Position numbers and translations under genes: made by a program. DNA of 64,000 nucleotides from Micrococcaceae bacterium RIT 802 (GTDB lineage Bacteria; Actinomycetota; Actinomycetes; Actinomycetales; Micrococcaceae), in assembly GCA_016892645.1 (NCBI GenBank), contig JAFEMX010000001.1, positions 1 to 64,000 on the forward strand. Direction: 5' to 3'. The notes below the pieces were generated by a model. It did not search any database and had not been told where the DNA came from. It worked only from the letters and a program-made list of their open reading frames with translations. Below are positions 36,082 through 45,078 of this stretch, piece after piece. How positions within the stretch are numbered: position 1 is the stretch's first letter; every line of letters starts with the position of its first letter.

Positions 36082-36543
36082 CTACATGTCGAGTTTTTTC
36101 GTCGCGTCGTCCACCGCGCGCGACGCGTCGGCCATGAAGCGGGAGACGAGGGCGATGTCTGCCGCGGTGTAGCCGGCGATGGCCTGGCCCAGGGCCCGGG
36201 CCAGGGGGCCGAACATGCGCCGGCCTTCGGCCACTGCGTGGTCGGTGACGGCGACGCGCACCACCCGGCGGTCGTCCTCCGAGCGGTGGCGCACCACGTG
36301 GCCGCTGCGCTCCAGCCGGTTGACCAGTGCCGAGGTGGCCGGCGGGCTCAGATGCAGTTCGCGGCCGAGCATCGACGTCGTGGGTGGCCTTCCGGCCTGT
36401 TCGTGGCGCATGATCACGGAGAGGGCGTTCAGGTCGCTGCGGTGCATCGCGTTGTCGCCGCTGGTGGTGTCCACGAAGCGGTCCGACGCCTGGGTGAATT
36501 CCTGGAGGAGCCGGACCAACTGGAAGTTCGCTCCGTTGTCCAC
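36082..36543 (-). CDS. MarR-family transcriptional regulator
   Basis: 153-residue winged-helix repressor. LNALSVIMRHEQAGRPPTTSMLGRELHLSPPATSALVNRLERSGHVVRHRSEDDRRVVRV spans the HTH and wing with the DDRR motif of MarR proteins. It is divergently transcribed from an MMPL exporter; such pairs usually mean repression of the exporter with release by its substrate. The start is GTG at 36543 with TACACT six bases upstream, hence probably leaderless. A palindrome over the exporter start (36574-36600) is a good operator candidate. Confidence 0.88.
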   Translation of the reverse strand: MDNGANFQLVRLLQEFTQASDRFVDTTSGDNAMHRSDLNALSVIMRHEQAGRPPTTSMLGRELHLSPPATSALVNRLERSGHVVRHRSEDDRRVVRVAVTDHAVAEGRRMFGPLARALGQAIAGYTAADIALVSRFMADASRAVDDATKKLDM

Positions 36544-36545
36544 CG

Positions 36546-36573
36546 TTGCAGTGTAGCGCCGATCGGTTATGAT
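36546..36573. promoter_or_regulatory. overlapping divergent promoters of marR and MMPL genes
   Basis: On the plus strand TTGCAG (36546-36551) and TATGAT (36568-36573) with a 16-bp spacer face the MMPL gene. On the minus strand TACACT (36555-36550) ends six bases before the marR GTG. The two -10 elements are only 12 bp apart, so the promoters occupy the same DNA and one regulator could block both. Confidence 0.65.
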
Positions 36574-36600
36574 TCCATGGTGAAACTATTTCAGGATGGA
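36574..36600. promoter_or_regulatory. 27-bp palindrome, candidate MarR operator over the MMPL start
   Basis: Arms TCCAT..TGAAA and TTTCA..ATGGA mirror each other about CTA at 36586-36588; ten of the twelve arm positions match, with GG/GG as the only non-symmetric pair. It starts directly after the MMPL -10 and covers the predicted TSS and the first seven codons. Assignment to the neighbouring MarR protein is inferred. Confidence 0.6.
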
Positions 36601-38772
36601 AGTAAGTCGGAAACCCTTCCGTCGCACCCGCGGGTGCGCCTGCTGGTCTGCGCGGTCCTGGTGCTGGTGTGGCTGGCCATCGCCGGCATCGGCGGCCCGA
36701 CCTTCGGGAAGCTGGACCAGGTCCAGAGCAACGACCAGTCGAGCTTCCTGCCCGCCTCGGCGGAGGCCACCCGCGCCCTGGAATGGCAGCAGCGGTTCGA
36801 TGGCAGCGGAGCCATTCCCGCCGTCGTCGTGCTTGAGGCAACGGACCGCGCCGCCCTCGGGGACGTGGACCTGAAGGCCCTGGCCGCCCGGGTCGCGGAC
36901 CTGGACGCCGTCACCGGCGACGTGGCCGGGCCGTTCCCGTCCGAGGACGGCCTCGCGGCCGAGATGATCGTCCCCCTCGACGGTTCGGTGGACACTGACC
37001 AGGCCGTCGGGCAGCTGCGCAGCCTGCTGGGAGCCGGAATGGCCCCCGGGGTCAGCGCCTACGTCGCCGGCCCGGCCGGCCTGACGGCTGACCTGATCGG
37101 GGCCTTCGCCGGCATCGACGGGATCCTGTTGCTGGCCGCACTCGGTGCGGTGCTGGTGATCCTCCTGCTGGTCTATCGGTCGCTGCTGCTGCCGCTGGCG
37201 GTCCTGTTCACCTCGGTGTCGGCGCTCTGCGCGGCGATCCTCGCGGTGTTCTGGATGGCCAAGGCCGGTTGGATCGTGCTCGACGGGCAGAGCCAGGGCA
37301 TCCTGTCCATCCTGGTCATCGGGGCCGCGACGGATTATTCGCTGTTGCTGGTCGCCCGGCACAAGGAGGCCGTCGCCGACGGTGCCGGGAGGCTGCAGGC
37401 GGTCCGGGCGGCCCTGCGCGGGGCGGCGGCACCGATCATCGCCTCGGCCGGGACCGTGACCGTGGGCCTGCTGTGCCTGGTCTTCTCCGACCTGAACTCG
37501 AACAAGGCGCTGGGCCCGATCGGCGCCTCGGGGATCGTGTTCTCCGTCCTGGCCGCGCTCACCTTGCTGCCCGCGCTGCTGGGCCTGCTCGGGCGGGGCG
37601 CCTACTGGCCGCTCATCCCGCGCCACCATGACCACGTCCCGGCGTCGCCGGTGGACGGCGCTGGCCTCTGGGCGCGCACGGCCCGGATGGTGCGCCGCCA
37701 TCCCCGCCGCCTCTGGATCGCCACCGCCGTCGTCCTGCTGGCCGGCTGCGCCGGGATCACCCAGCTGCAGGCCACCGGCGTGCCGCAAAGCGAGCTGGTC
37801 CTCGGGCAGACCGAATCCGCCGACGGGCAGGACGCGCTGGCGCGGCACTTCGACGCCGGGGCCGGCAGCCCGGCGACCGTCATCGTGGACTCGGACCGCG
37901 GCGAGGCCGTGCTCGAACGGGTCAAGGGGGTCGACGGGGTGGCCAGCGCCTACCTGCAGGCCCCCGGGGGAGCGCCCGCCGGCGTGGGCGCCCCGGGCGC
38001 GGAAACCCGGCCACAGGTCGTGGATGGCCACGTCCTGCTCTCCGTGACGCTGTCCGATGCCGCCGATTCGTCCGCGGCCCAGGAGACGGTCACGGCGCTG
38101 CGGACGGCGACCCACGCGGTGGACCCCGGCGCCCTGGTCGGTGGTCCGAGCGCGGTGTCGCTGGACACCAACCTCACGGCGGAGGCAGACCTGGTGAAGA
38201 TCATCCCGCTGGTCCTGGCCGCGATCCTGGTCATCCTGGTCCTGCTGCTGCGCTCGATCGTGGCCCCCGTGCTGCTGGTGCTCACGACGGTCATCTCCTA
38301 CGGGACGGCCATGGGCGTCTCCGCGCTGGTTTTCAACGGGGTCTTCGACTTCCCCGGGGCCGACCCGTCGGTGCCGCTCTTCGGGTTCGTCTTCCTCGTG
38401 GCCCTGGGGGTGGACTACAACATCTTCCTCATGACCCGTGTGCGCGAGGAATCGCGGTTCCACGGCACCCGGGACGGGGTGTTGCGCGCGTTGGCCGTCA
38501 CCGGGGGAGTCATCAGTTCCGCAGGCATCGTGTTGGTGGCGACGTTCGCGGCCCTGGGCGTCATCCCGATCATGTTCCTGGTCCAGCTGGCCTTCATCGT
38601 CTCCTTCGGCGTCCTGCTCGACACCCTGGTCGTCAGGTCCCTGCTGGTCCCCGCGCTGGCCTATGACCTCGGCGAGCGGATCTGGTGGCCGTGGAAACTC
38701 AAGCCGCTCGCCGGAGACGATGCCGACACCGGGCACACGGCCGACCGGCCCGTGAGATCCGGCACACAATAG
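36580..38772 (+). CDS. MMPL/RND-family membrane exporter
   Basis: 730-residue transporter with about twelve helices in two halves separated by large extracytoplasmic loops. GAATDYSLLLVARHKE (near 250) and ALGVDYNIFLMTRVREE (near 610) are the conserved D-Y motifs in helices 4 and 10 of MmpL/YdfJ proteins. Substrates may be lipids, dyes or drugs. ATG 36577 and GTG 36580 are adjacent; TATGAT ends 6 nt before the GTG, and the ATG would be upstream of the expected TSS, so GTG is chosen. The gene is divergent from, and probably repressed by, the MarR gene. Confidence 0.87.
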   Translation: MKLFQDGSKSETLPSHPRVRLLVCAVLVLVWLAIAGIGGPTFGKLDQVQSNDQSSFLPASAEATRALEWQQRFDGSGAIPAVVVLEATDRAALGDVDLKALAARVADLDAVTGDVAGPFPSEDGLAAEMIVPLDGSVDTDQAVGQLRSLLGAGMAPGVSAYVAGPAGLTADLIGAFAGIDGILLLAALGAVLVILLLVYRSLLLPLAVLFTSVSALCAAILAVFWMAKAGWIVLDGQSQGILSILVIGAATDYSLLLVARHKEAVADGAGRLQAVRAALRGAAAPIIASAGTVTVGLLCLVFSDLNSNKALGPIGASGIVFSVLAALTLLPALLGLLGRGAYWPLIPRHHDHVPASPVDGAGLWARTARMVRRHPRRLWIATAVVLLAGCAGITQLQATGVPQSELVLGQTESADGQDALARHFDAGAGSPATVIVDSDRGEAVLERVKGVDGVASAYLQAPGGAPAGVGAPGAETRPQVVDGHVLLSVTLSDAADSSAAQETVTALRTATHAVDPGALVGGPSAVSLDTNLTAEADLVKIIPLVLAAILVILVLLLRSIVAPVLLVLTTVISYGTAMGVSALVFNGVFDFPGADPSVPLFGFVFLVALGVDYNIFLMTRVREESRFHGTRDGVLRALAVTGGVISSAGIVLVATFAALGVIPIMFLVQLAFIVSFGVLLDTLVVRSLLVPALAYDLGERIWWPWKLKPLAGDDADTGHTADRPVRSGTQ

Positions 38773-38793
38773 GGACGGGGTGGGAGCCGCTGC

Positions 38794-38799
38794 TAGACT
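38794..38799 (+). promoter_or_regulatory. -10 element TAGACT of the DEAD-box helicase gene
   Basis: TAGACT is the best -10 in the interval and predicts a TSS near 38806. It implies a long leader of about 230 nt. Confidence 0.4.
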
Positions 38800-38805
38800 G
38801 GTGGA

Positions 38806-39037
38806 CAGTGGCTCCACGCCTTCCGGCTCCGGTCGGATGCACGCGGGCCCTGCGTCGACAGATTTGACCCTTTTCCCGCCGCCCGGGCATCACGCATGAT
38901 GCGCCGGCAGCAGCGGCGGAAGACCCATCGCCCCCGGGCGATCGGCGGAGCACCCCACCCGGGGGCCCAGGCCATCCTCTTCTTCGGCGACCTGCGCGCC
39001 GAACCCGGTTGCGCATAGCAACGACCGAAAGCAGCCC
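38806..39037 (+). promoter_or_regulatory. long structured 5' leader of the helicase mRNA
   Basis: About 230 nt without a supported gene lie before the helicase start. It can form hairpins at about 38883-38907 (GCATCA/TGATGC core) and near 38929-38944 (ATCGCCC/GGGCGAT). Long leaders are typical of cold-induced RNA helicase genes, so temperature or autoregulation is plausible but not shown. Confidence 0.4.
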
Positions 39038-40753
39038 GTGAGCGTTTCCTTTACTTCCCTCGGCGTGCCCGCACGCCTGGCCGACATCCTGTCCGCCCAG
39101 GGAATCGAATCCGCCTTCCCCATCCAGGAAGCCACCCTTCCCTCCACGCTGGCCGGCAAGGACGTGCTCGGCCGCGGCCAGACCGGCTCCGGCAAGACCC
39201 TGGCCTTCTCCCTGCCGCTGGTGGCCCGCCTGGCCGCCGACCCCAAGCCGCGCAAGGCCCGCTCCCCGCGCGCCCTGATCATGGCACCGACCCGCGAACT
39301 GGCCACCCAGATCAGCAAGGTCGTCATCCCGCTGGCCGAGGGCGCGGACCTGCGCACCGCCGTCGTCTTCGGTGGTGTCTCCCAGGTCCGCCAGGAGAAG
39401 GACCTGAATGCCGGCGTCGACATCCTCATCGCCTGCCCCGGACGCCTGGAGGACCTGCTCAAGCAGCGCGTCGCCGACCTGTCCCGCGTCGAGGTCTCCA
39501 TCCTCGACGAGGCCGACCACATGGCGGACCTCGGCTTCCTGCCGGTGGTCAAGCGCATCCTGGACCAGACCCCGCGGGGCATCCAGCACATGCTCTTCTC
39601 CGCCACGCTGGACAACGGCGTGGACAAGATCGTCCAGCGCTACCTGAGCAACCCAGTCGTCCACTCGGTGGACTCCTCCCAGGCCGCGGTGGACACCATG
39701 GACCACCACGTCTTCATGGTCGACGCCGACTCCAAGAAGGAACTGGTGCTCGAACTGGCATCGGGCACCGGGCGCCGCATCATGTTCATGCGCACCAAGC
39801 ACCACGCCAAGAAGATGGCCGTCTGGCTCTCCAAGTCCGGCGTCCCGGCCGTGGACCTGCACGGAAACCTCAGCCAGAACGCCCGTGACCGCAACCTCGC
39901 CGCCTTCTCCGGTGGCGACGCGCGCGTGCTGGTGGCCACCGACGTCGCCGCCCGTGGCGTCCACGTCGACGGCGTCGAGCTGGTCGTGCACATCGACCCG
40001 CCGGCCGAGCACAAGGCGTACCTGCACCGCTCGGGCCGTACCGCCCGGGCCGGGTCCTCCGGAACCGTGGTCACCATCGCCACTCCCGACCAGCAGGGCG
40101 ACGTGAAGTCGCTGCTGCGTGCCGCCGGGATCAAGGTCCCGCTCGAGCGGGTCACCCCGCAGGCGGCGTCCGTCGCGGCGGTACGCGGCGACAAGGCCGA
40201 GTCGGTCACCTACGTGGCGCCGACCCCGCACTCCTCACCACGGACCAAGTCCCTGGCCGACTCCGACGCCGCCGGTGGCCGTGGCCGCCGGCGCGGCGGG
40301 CGCGGGAACTCCCGTCCCGGTCGTCCCGCCGGTCGCACGGAGGCCCCCGCCGGCAACGGCCGGCCGGCCCGCGACGGCGCGGACCGACCGCGCGATGGCC
40401 GCAACAACCGCGGCGAGAACGCCGGTCGTCCCGCCACCGCCGACCGCGGAGAGCGCGGTGGACGCGACGGCGGCCAGCGCAGCGACGCACCGGGCGGTCG
40501 CTCGGGTGGTGGCCCGCGTGCCGGCGGTCGCAGCCGGGCCGGACAGCGCCAGGGCGCACCCCGCGCCGAGGGGCGCGGCGGCGAGTCCAGCCGGTCGTTC
40601 TCCTCGTCACGGCCCGCTTCGTCGGGCAATCGCGGTGGCAACACCATCGGCGACGCGATCGGTCCCAAGGCCCAGGAGGCGCTCGGCTCGGGCCGTCCCG
40701 GCCGTGGCCGGGGCAGCCGTCGGGCCGGTGCCCCGCAGTCCAACCACAAGTAG
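39038..40753 (+). CDS. DEAD-box RNA helicase with arginine/glycine-rich tail
   Basis: 571-residue RNA helicase. Motif I GQTGSGKT at 47-54, PTRELA, DEAD (DEADHMADLGF), SAT, VATDVAARG and HRSGRTARAG are all present, so both RecA domains (to about 370) are intact. Residues about 405-571 are a disordered tail of Arg/Gly/Ala/Pro repeats (RGRRRGGRG, GGRSGGGPRAGGRSRAGQ), expected to bind RNA nonspecifically. Likely roles are ribosome assembly and mRNA unwinding at low temperature. The start is GTG; only GAAAG is seen upstream as a ribosome binding site. A strong intrinsic terminator follows the stop. Confidence 0.88.
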   Translation: MSVSFTSLGVPARLADILSAQGIESAFPIQEATLPSTLAGKDVLGRGQTGSGKTLAFSLPLVARLAADPKPRKARSPRALIMAPTRELATQISKVVIPLAEGADLRTAVVFGGVSQVRQEKDLNAGVDILIACPGRLEDLLKQRVADLSRVEVSILDEADHMADLGFLPVVKRILDQTPRGIQHMLFSATLDNGVDKIVQRYLSNPVVHSVDSSQAAVDTMDHHVFMVDADSKKELVLELASGTGRRIMFMRTKHHAKKMAVWLSKSGVPAVDLHGNLSQNARDRNLAAFSGGDARVLVATDVAARGVHVDGVELVVHIDPPAEHKAYLHRSGRTARAGSSGTVVTIATPDQQGDVKSLLRAAGIKVPLERVTPQAASVAAVRGDKAESVTYVAPTPHSSPRTKSLADSDAAGGRGRRRGGRGNSRPGRPAGRTEAPAGNGRPARDGADRPRDGRNNRGENAGRPATADRGERGGRDGGQRSDAPGGRSGGGPRAGGRSRAGQRQGAPRAEGRGGESSRSFSSSRPASSGNRGGNTIGDAIGPKAQEALGSGRPGRGRGSRRAGAPQSNHK

Positions 40754-40798
40754 GCGCCCGGCACCCGCTCCCCTGAGGGCGGCCACCACGTCCCACGA

Positions 40799-40842
40799 GG
40801 CGCCGCTCCCCCTTCCATTCGATGGGGGAGCGGCGCCTTTTT
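40799..40842 (+). terminator. intrinsic terminator after the helicase gene
   Basis: A perfect 14-bp stem (40799-40812 with 40824-40837) is followed at once by TTTTT (40838-40842). It separates the helicase from the heat-shock operon promoter. Confidence 0.92.
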
Positions 40843-40869
40843 GGCGCCCGGACACTCCGGTTGATCAAA

Positions 40870-40890
40870 CTTGAGCCACATGCGCTCAAG
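40870..40890 (+). promoter_or_regulatory. HAIR operator 1 (HspR site) upstream of dnaK
   Basis: CTTGAGC-N7-GCTCAAG is a perfectly symmetric match to the HspR-associated inverted repeat (CTTGAGT-N7-ACTCAAG). It lies just upstream of the dnaK -35. Confidence 0.9.
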
Positions 40891-40896
40891 TTCGAG

Positions 40897-40924
40897 TTGA
40901 CATCAAAACGAGCGCGAGTAGACT
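40897..40924 (+). promoter_or_regulatory. dnaK operon promoter
   Basis: TTGACA (40897-40902), a 16-bp spacer and TAGACT (40919-40924) make the best promoter in the window. The predicted TSS is near 40931, with a leader of about 67 nt ending in AAGGA before the ATG. HAIR sites lie on both sides. Confidence 0.85.
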
Positions 40925-40943
40925 TGAGTGCAGAACGCTCAAC
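40923..40943 (+). promoter_or_regulatory. HAIR operator 2 (HspR site) over dnaK -10/TSS
   Basis: CTTGAGT-N7-GCTCAAC matches the HAIR consensus with changes only in the outer and inner positions of the right arm. It overlaps the -10 and the TSS, so HspR bound here would block RNA polymerase. Confidence 0.8.
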
Positions 40944-40997
40944 CTCCCGGGTTGGGCGGAGAACCCCAGCATTTCCCATCGGAAAGAAGGATGCATC

Positions 40998-42857
<1,860 letters not shown>

Positions 42858-42872
42858 GGCGGTTCGATTCCG

Positions 42873-43502
42873 ATGCCACACCACGGCAACGACGAAGAGC
42901 ACGGCGAGGAGCCGGTGCGCTTCACGGACAAGCGCAAGGTCGATCCCGAGACGGGTGAGGTGCGCGATGCCGCAGGGCAGGAGGACGTGACCGCAGCCGG
43001 GGAGGACGTCGACACCGAGGACGCGCTGGCGCAAGCCGAGCAGATCCTCAACGAGGCGGGCCAGGAGCAGCCGCCGGCCGCGACGAGCGACGTCGAGACG
43101 GAGCTGCGCAACGACCTGTTGCGCCTGCAGGCCGAGTACGTCAACTACCGCAAGCGCGTCGAGCGCGACCGGGAAGCCGTCCGCGACCTGGCCGTCCAGT
43201 CGGTCCTGGCCAGCCTGCTGCCGGTGCTCGATGACCTCGACGCCGCCCGCCAGCACGGCGACCTCGACGAGGGGCCGTTCGCGGCGGTGGCGAAGAAGTT
43301 CGACACCATCCTGGCCGGCCACGGGCTGGTGCGCATCGAGGAGAAGGGGGTCGCGTTCGACCCCACGATCCACGAGGCGCTGATGCAGCAGCCCAGCACG
43401 GAGGTCCCCGAGGACCACGTCGCGCAGGTGCTGCGCAACGGCTACCAGAAGGGCGAGCGGGTCATCCGCGCGGCCCAGGTGGTCGTCTCCACCGGCGCGT
43501 AA
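42873..43502 (+). CDS. grpE: nucleotide exchange factor GrpE
   Basis: 209-residue cofactor that releases ADP from DnaK. A disordered acidic N terminus (about 1-70) leads to a coiled-coil (ELRNDLLRLQAEYVNYRKRVERDREAVRDLAVQ) and a C-terminal beta domain with DPTIHEALMQQP and GYQKGERVIRAAQVVVS. It starts 15 nt after the dnaK stop. The ribosome binding site is weak (AAGG overlapping the dnaK stop), so coupling with dnaK translation is likely. Confidence 0.95.
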   Translation: MPHHGNDEEHGEEPVRFTDKRKVDPETGEVRDAAGQEDVTAAGEDVDTEDALAQAEQILNEAGQEQPPAATSDVETELRNDLLRLQAEYVNYRKRVERDREAVRDLAVQSVLASLLPVLDDLDAARQHGDLDEGPFAAVAKKFDTILAGHGLVRIEEKGVAFDPTIHEALMQQPSTEVPEDHVAQVLRNGYQKGERVIRAAQVVVSTGA

Positions 43503-43514
43503 CGCCACCCATCC

Positions 43515-43543
43515 CCGGCCGTCCCACCCCGTGGGGCGGCCGG
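43515..43543 (+). other. stable hairpin between grpE and dnaJ
   Basis: CCGGCCG-T-CCCAC pairs with GTGGG-G-CGGCCGG around a CC loop region, giving about 12 pairs plus a T/G. No T tract follows, so it is more likely an mRNA-stabilising, processing or partial attenuation element than a full terminator inside the operon. Confidence 0.5.
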
Positions 43544-43585
43544 GCCCCGTGAACCACAGAACCAACCAGAAACAGGAGGCGCCCG

Positions 43586-44560
43586 ATGGCCAGTCAGGAT
43601 TGGGTCAACAAGGATTTCTACGCCATCCTCGGCGTCTCCAAGGATGCCAGCGATGCCGACATCAAGAAGTCCTACCGCAAGATGGCGCGCAAGTACCACC
43701 CTGACACCAATCCGGGGGACTCCGCCGCGGAGCAGAAGTTCAAGGACATCACCGAGGCGAACTCCGTGTTGTCGGACCCGGAGGAACGCGAGCAATACGA
43801 CGCGATCCGGGCCATGGGATCCGGCGCCCGCTTCTCCGCCGGGGGAGCCGGCGGGTCGACCGGCGGCGGCGCCGGGTTCGACGACGTCTTCGGGAACCTC
43901 TTCAACTCCGGCGGCGCCCGCCGCGGCGGCGGGTTCCCCGGCGGGGGCCAGGTCCCGCCCGAATTCGCCGACCTCTTCGGCGGCGGCGGATTCGGTGGCT
44001 TCCAGCAGGCACCCCAAAAGGGCGCCGACCGCACCGCCTCGACCACGATCTCCTTCGCCGGCTCGATCCGCGGCACCACCATCGGGCTGCGCGAACCCGA
44101 TGGCGAGGTCATCGATGTGCGCATCCCCGCGGGCATCCGCGATGGCCAGAGCGTGCGCGTGCGCGGCAAGGGCCAGCGCGGCCCGGCCGGCAACGGCGAC
44201 CTCATGGTCAAGGTTGCCGTGAAACCGCATCCGTTCTTCATCCGCGAGGAGAACAACATCCGGATCCACCTGCCCGTCTCCTTCGCCGAGGCGGCCCTGG
44301 GCGCCACCGTGGAGGTCCCGACCCTCACGGGCGAGAGCGTGAAGATGAAGGTCCCCGCGGGCACCTCCTCCGGGCGCACCCTGCGGCTGAAGGGCAGGGG
44401 CGTGAAAACCGCGAAGGCCACCGGCGACCTGCTGGCGACCATCGACGTCGTCGTCCCGCAGAAGCTCAACGCCGAGGCCCAGGAGGCCGTGCAGGCCTTC
44501 GCCGCGGCCACCACCGACGCCGACCCCCGGGCGGGGATCGCCGTGAAGGCGGTACTCTAG
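43586..44560 (+). CDS. dnaJ: DnaJ-type co-chaperone lacking the zinc finger (CbpA-like)
   Basis: 324-residue Hsp40. The J domain (about 8-75) has the HPD motif in KYHPDTNPG. A Gly/Phe-rich region (about 85-150) follows and leads straight into the two C-terminal beta domains (TASTTISFAGSIRGTTIGL, VKPHPFFIREENNIRIHLPVSFAEAALG). The four CxxCxGxG zinc repeats of classic DnaJ are absent, so it is of the CbpA/type II form, although it sits in the dnaK operon. AGGAGG precedes the ATG. It stimulates DnaK ATPase. A zinc-finger DnaJ may be encoded elsewhere. Confidence 0.93.
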   Translation: MASQDWVNKDFYAILGVSKDASDADIKKSYRKMARKYHPDTNPGDSAAEQKFKDITEANSVLSDPEEREQYDAIRAMGSGARFSAGGAGGSTGGGAGFDDVFGNLFNSGGARRGGGFPGGGQVPPEFADLFGGGGFGGFQQAPQKGADRTASTTISFAGSIRGTTIGLREPDGEVIDVRIPAGIRDGQSVRVRGKGQRGPAGNGDLMVKVAVKPHPFFIREENNIRIHLPVSFAEAALGATVEVPTLTGESVKMKVPAGTSSGRTLRLKGRGVKTAKATGDLLATIDVVVPQKLNAEAQEAVQAFAAATTDADPRAGIAVKAVL

Positions 44561-44623
44561 CGCCGACGGCCCCGCCGGCGCGGCGGAAACAGCACGAGAA
44601 CGCGACACCGAGGAGGGAACCAC

Positions 44624-45070
44624 ATGTCAGAGGGCAAGGCACTGGCGATCAACGACCGGTTCATCCCGATCTTCGTGATCTCGGTGGCCGCCGAACTGGC
44701 CGACATGCACCCGCAGACCCTGCGCCAGTACGACCGCATGGGGCTGGTCTCGCCGTCGCGGCAGCGCGGCAAGCAACGCCGCTACTCCAGGCACGACGTC
44801 GAACTGCTGCGGGAGGTGCAACGCCTCTCCAAGGACGGTGTCTCGTTGGAGGGCATCCGCCGGGTGCTCGAGCTGGAGAACCAGGTCGCCGCGCTGCGCA
44901 GCCGCGTGGCCGAGCTCAACCAGGAGCTCGCCGAGGTCAGCCGCCGCTCCACGGAACTGCAACGCGTCTTCGCCGCCGGTGCGGCGGCCGGCGACGTCGT
45001 GAGCCTTTCCCGCGGCCAGCGGCCCCGCGCCCGGACCCAGGCCGTCGTCATCTGGCGCCCGCAGGACTAG
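44624..45070 (+). CDS. hspR: heat-shock repressor HspR (MerR family)
   Basis: 148-residue MerR-type regulator. FVISVAAELADMHPQTLRQYDRMGLVSPSRQRGKQRRYSRHDVELL is the winged HTH, and a coiled-coil (ENQVAALRSRVAELNQELAEVSRRS) follows for dimerisation. HspR binds HAIR sites with DnaK as corepressor; three matching sites are in this window, two at dnaK and one at clpB, so it controls its own operon. GAGGAGGG lies before the ATG. The C-terminal tail is somewhat longer than in mycobacterial HspR. Confidence 0.95.
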   Translation: MSEGKALAINDRFIPIFVISVAAELADMHPQTLRQYDRMGLVSPSRQRGKQRRYSRHDVELLREVQRLSKDGVSLEGIRRVLELENQVAALRSRVAELNQELAEVSRRSTELQRVFAAGAAAGDVVSLSRGQRPRARTQAVVIWRPQD

Positions 45071-45078
45071 GCGCCGGC

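Noticed and set aside
36586-38817. 743-codon minus-strand frame opposite the MMPL exporter.
   Set aside because: Shadow composition, no motif; the sense protein has conserved RND helices.
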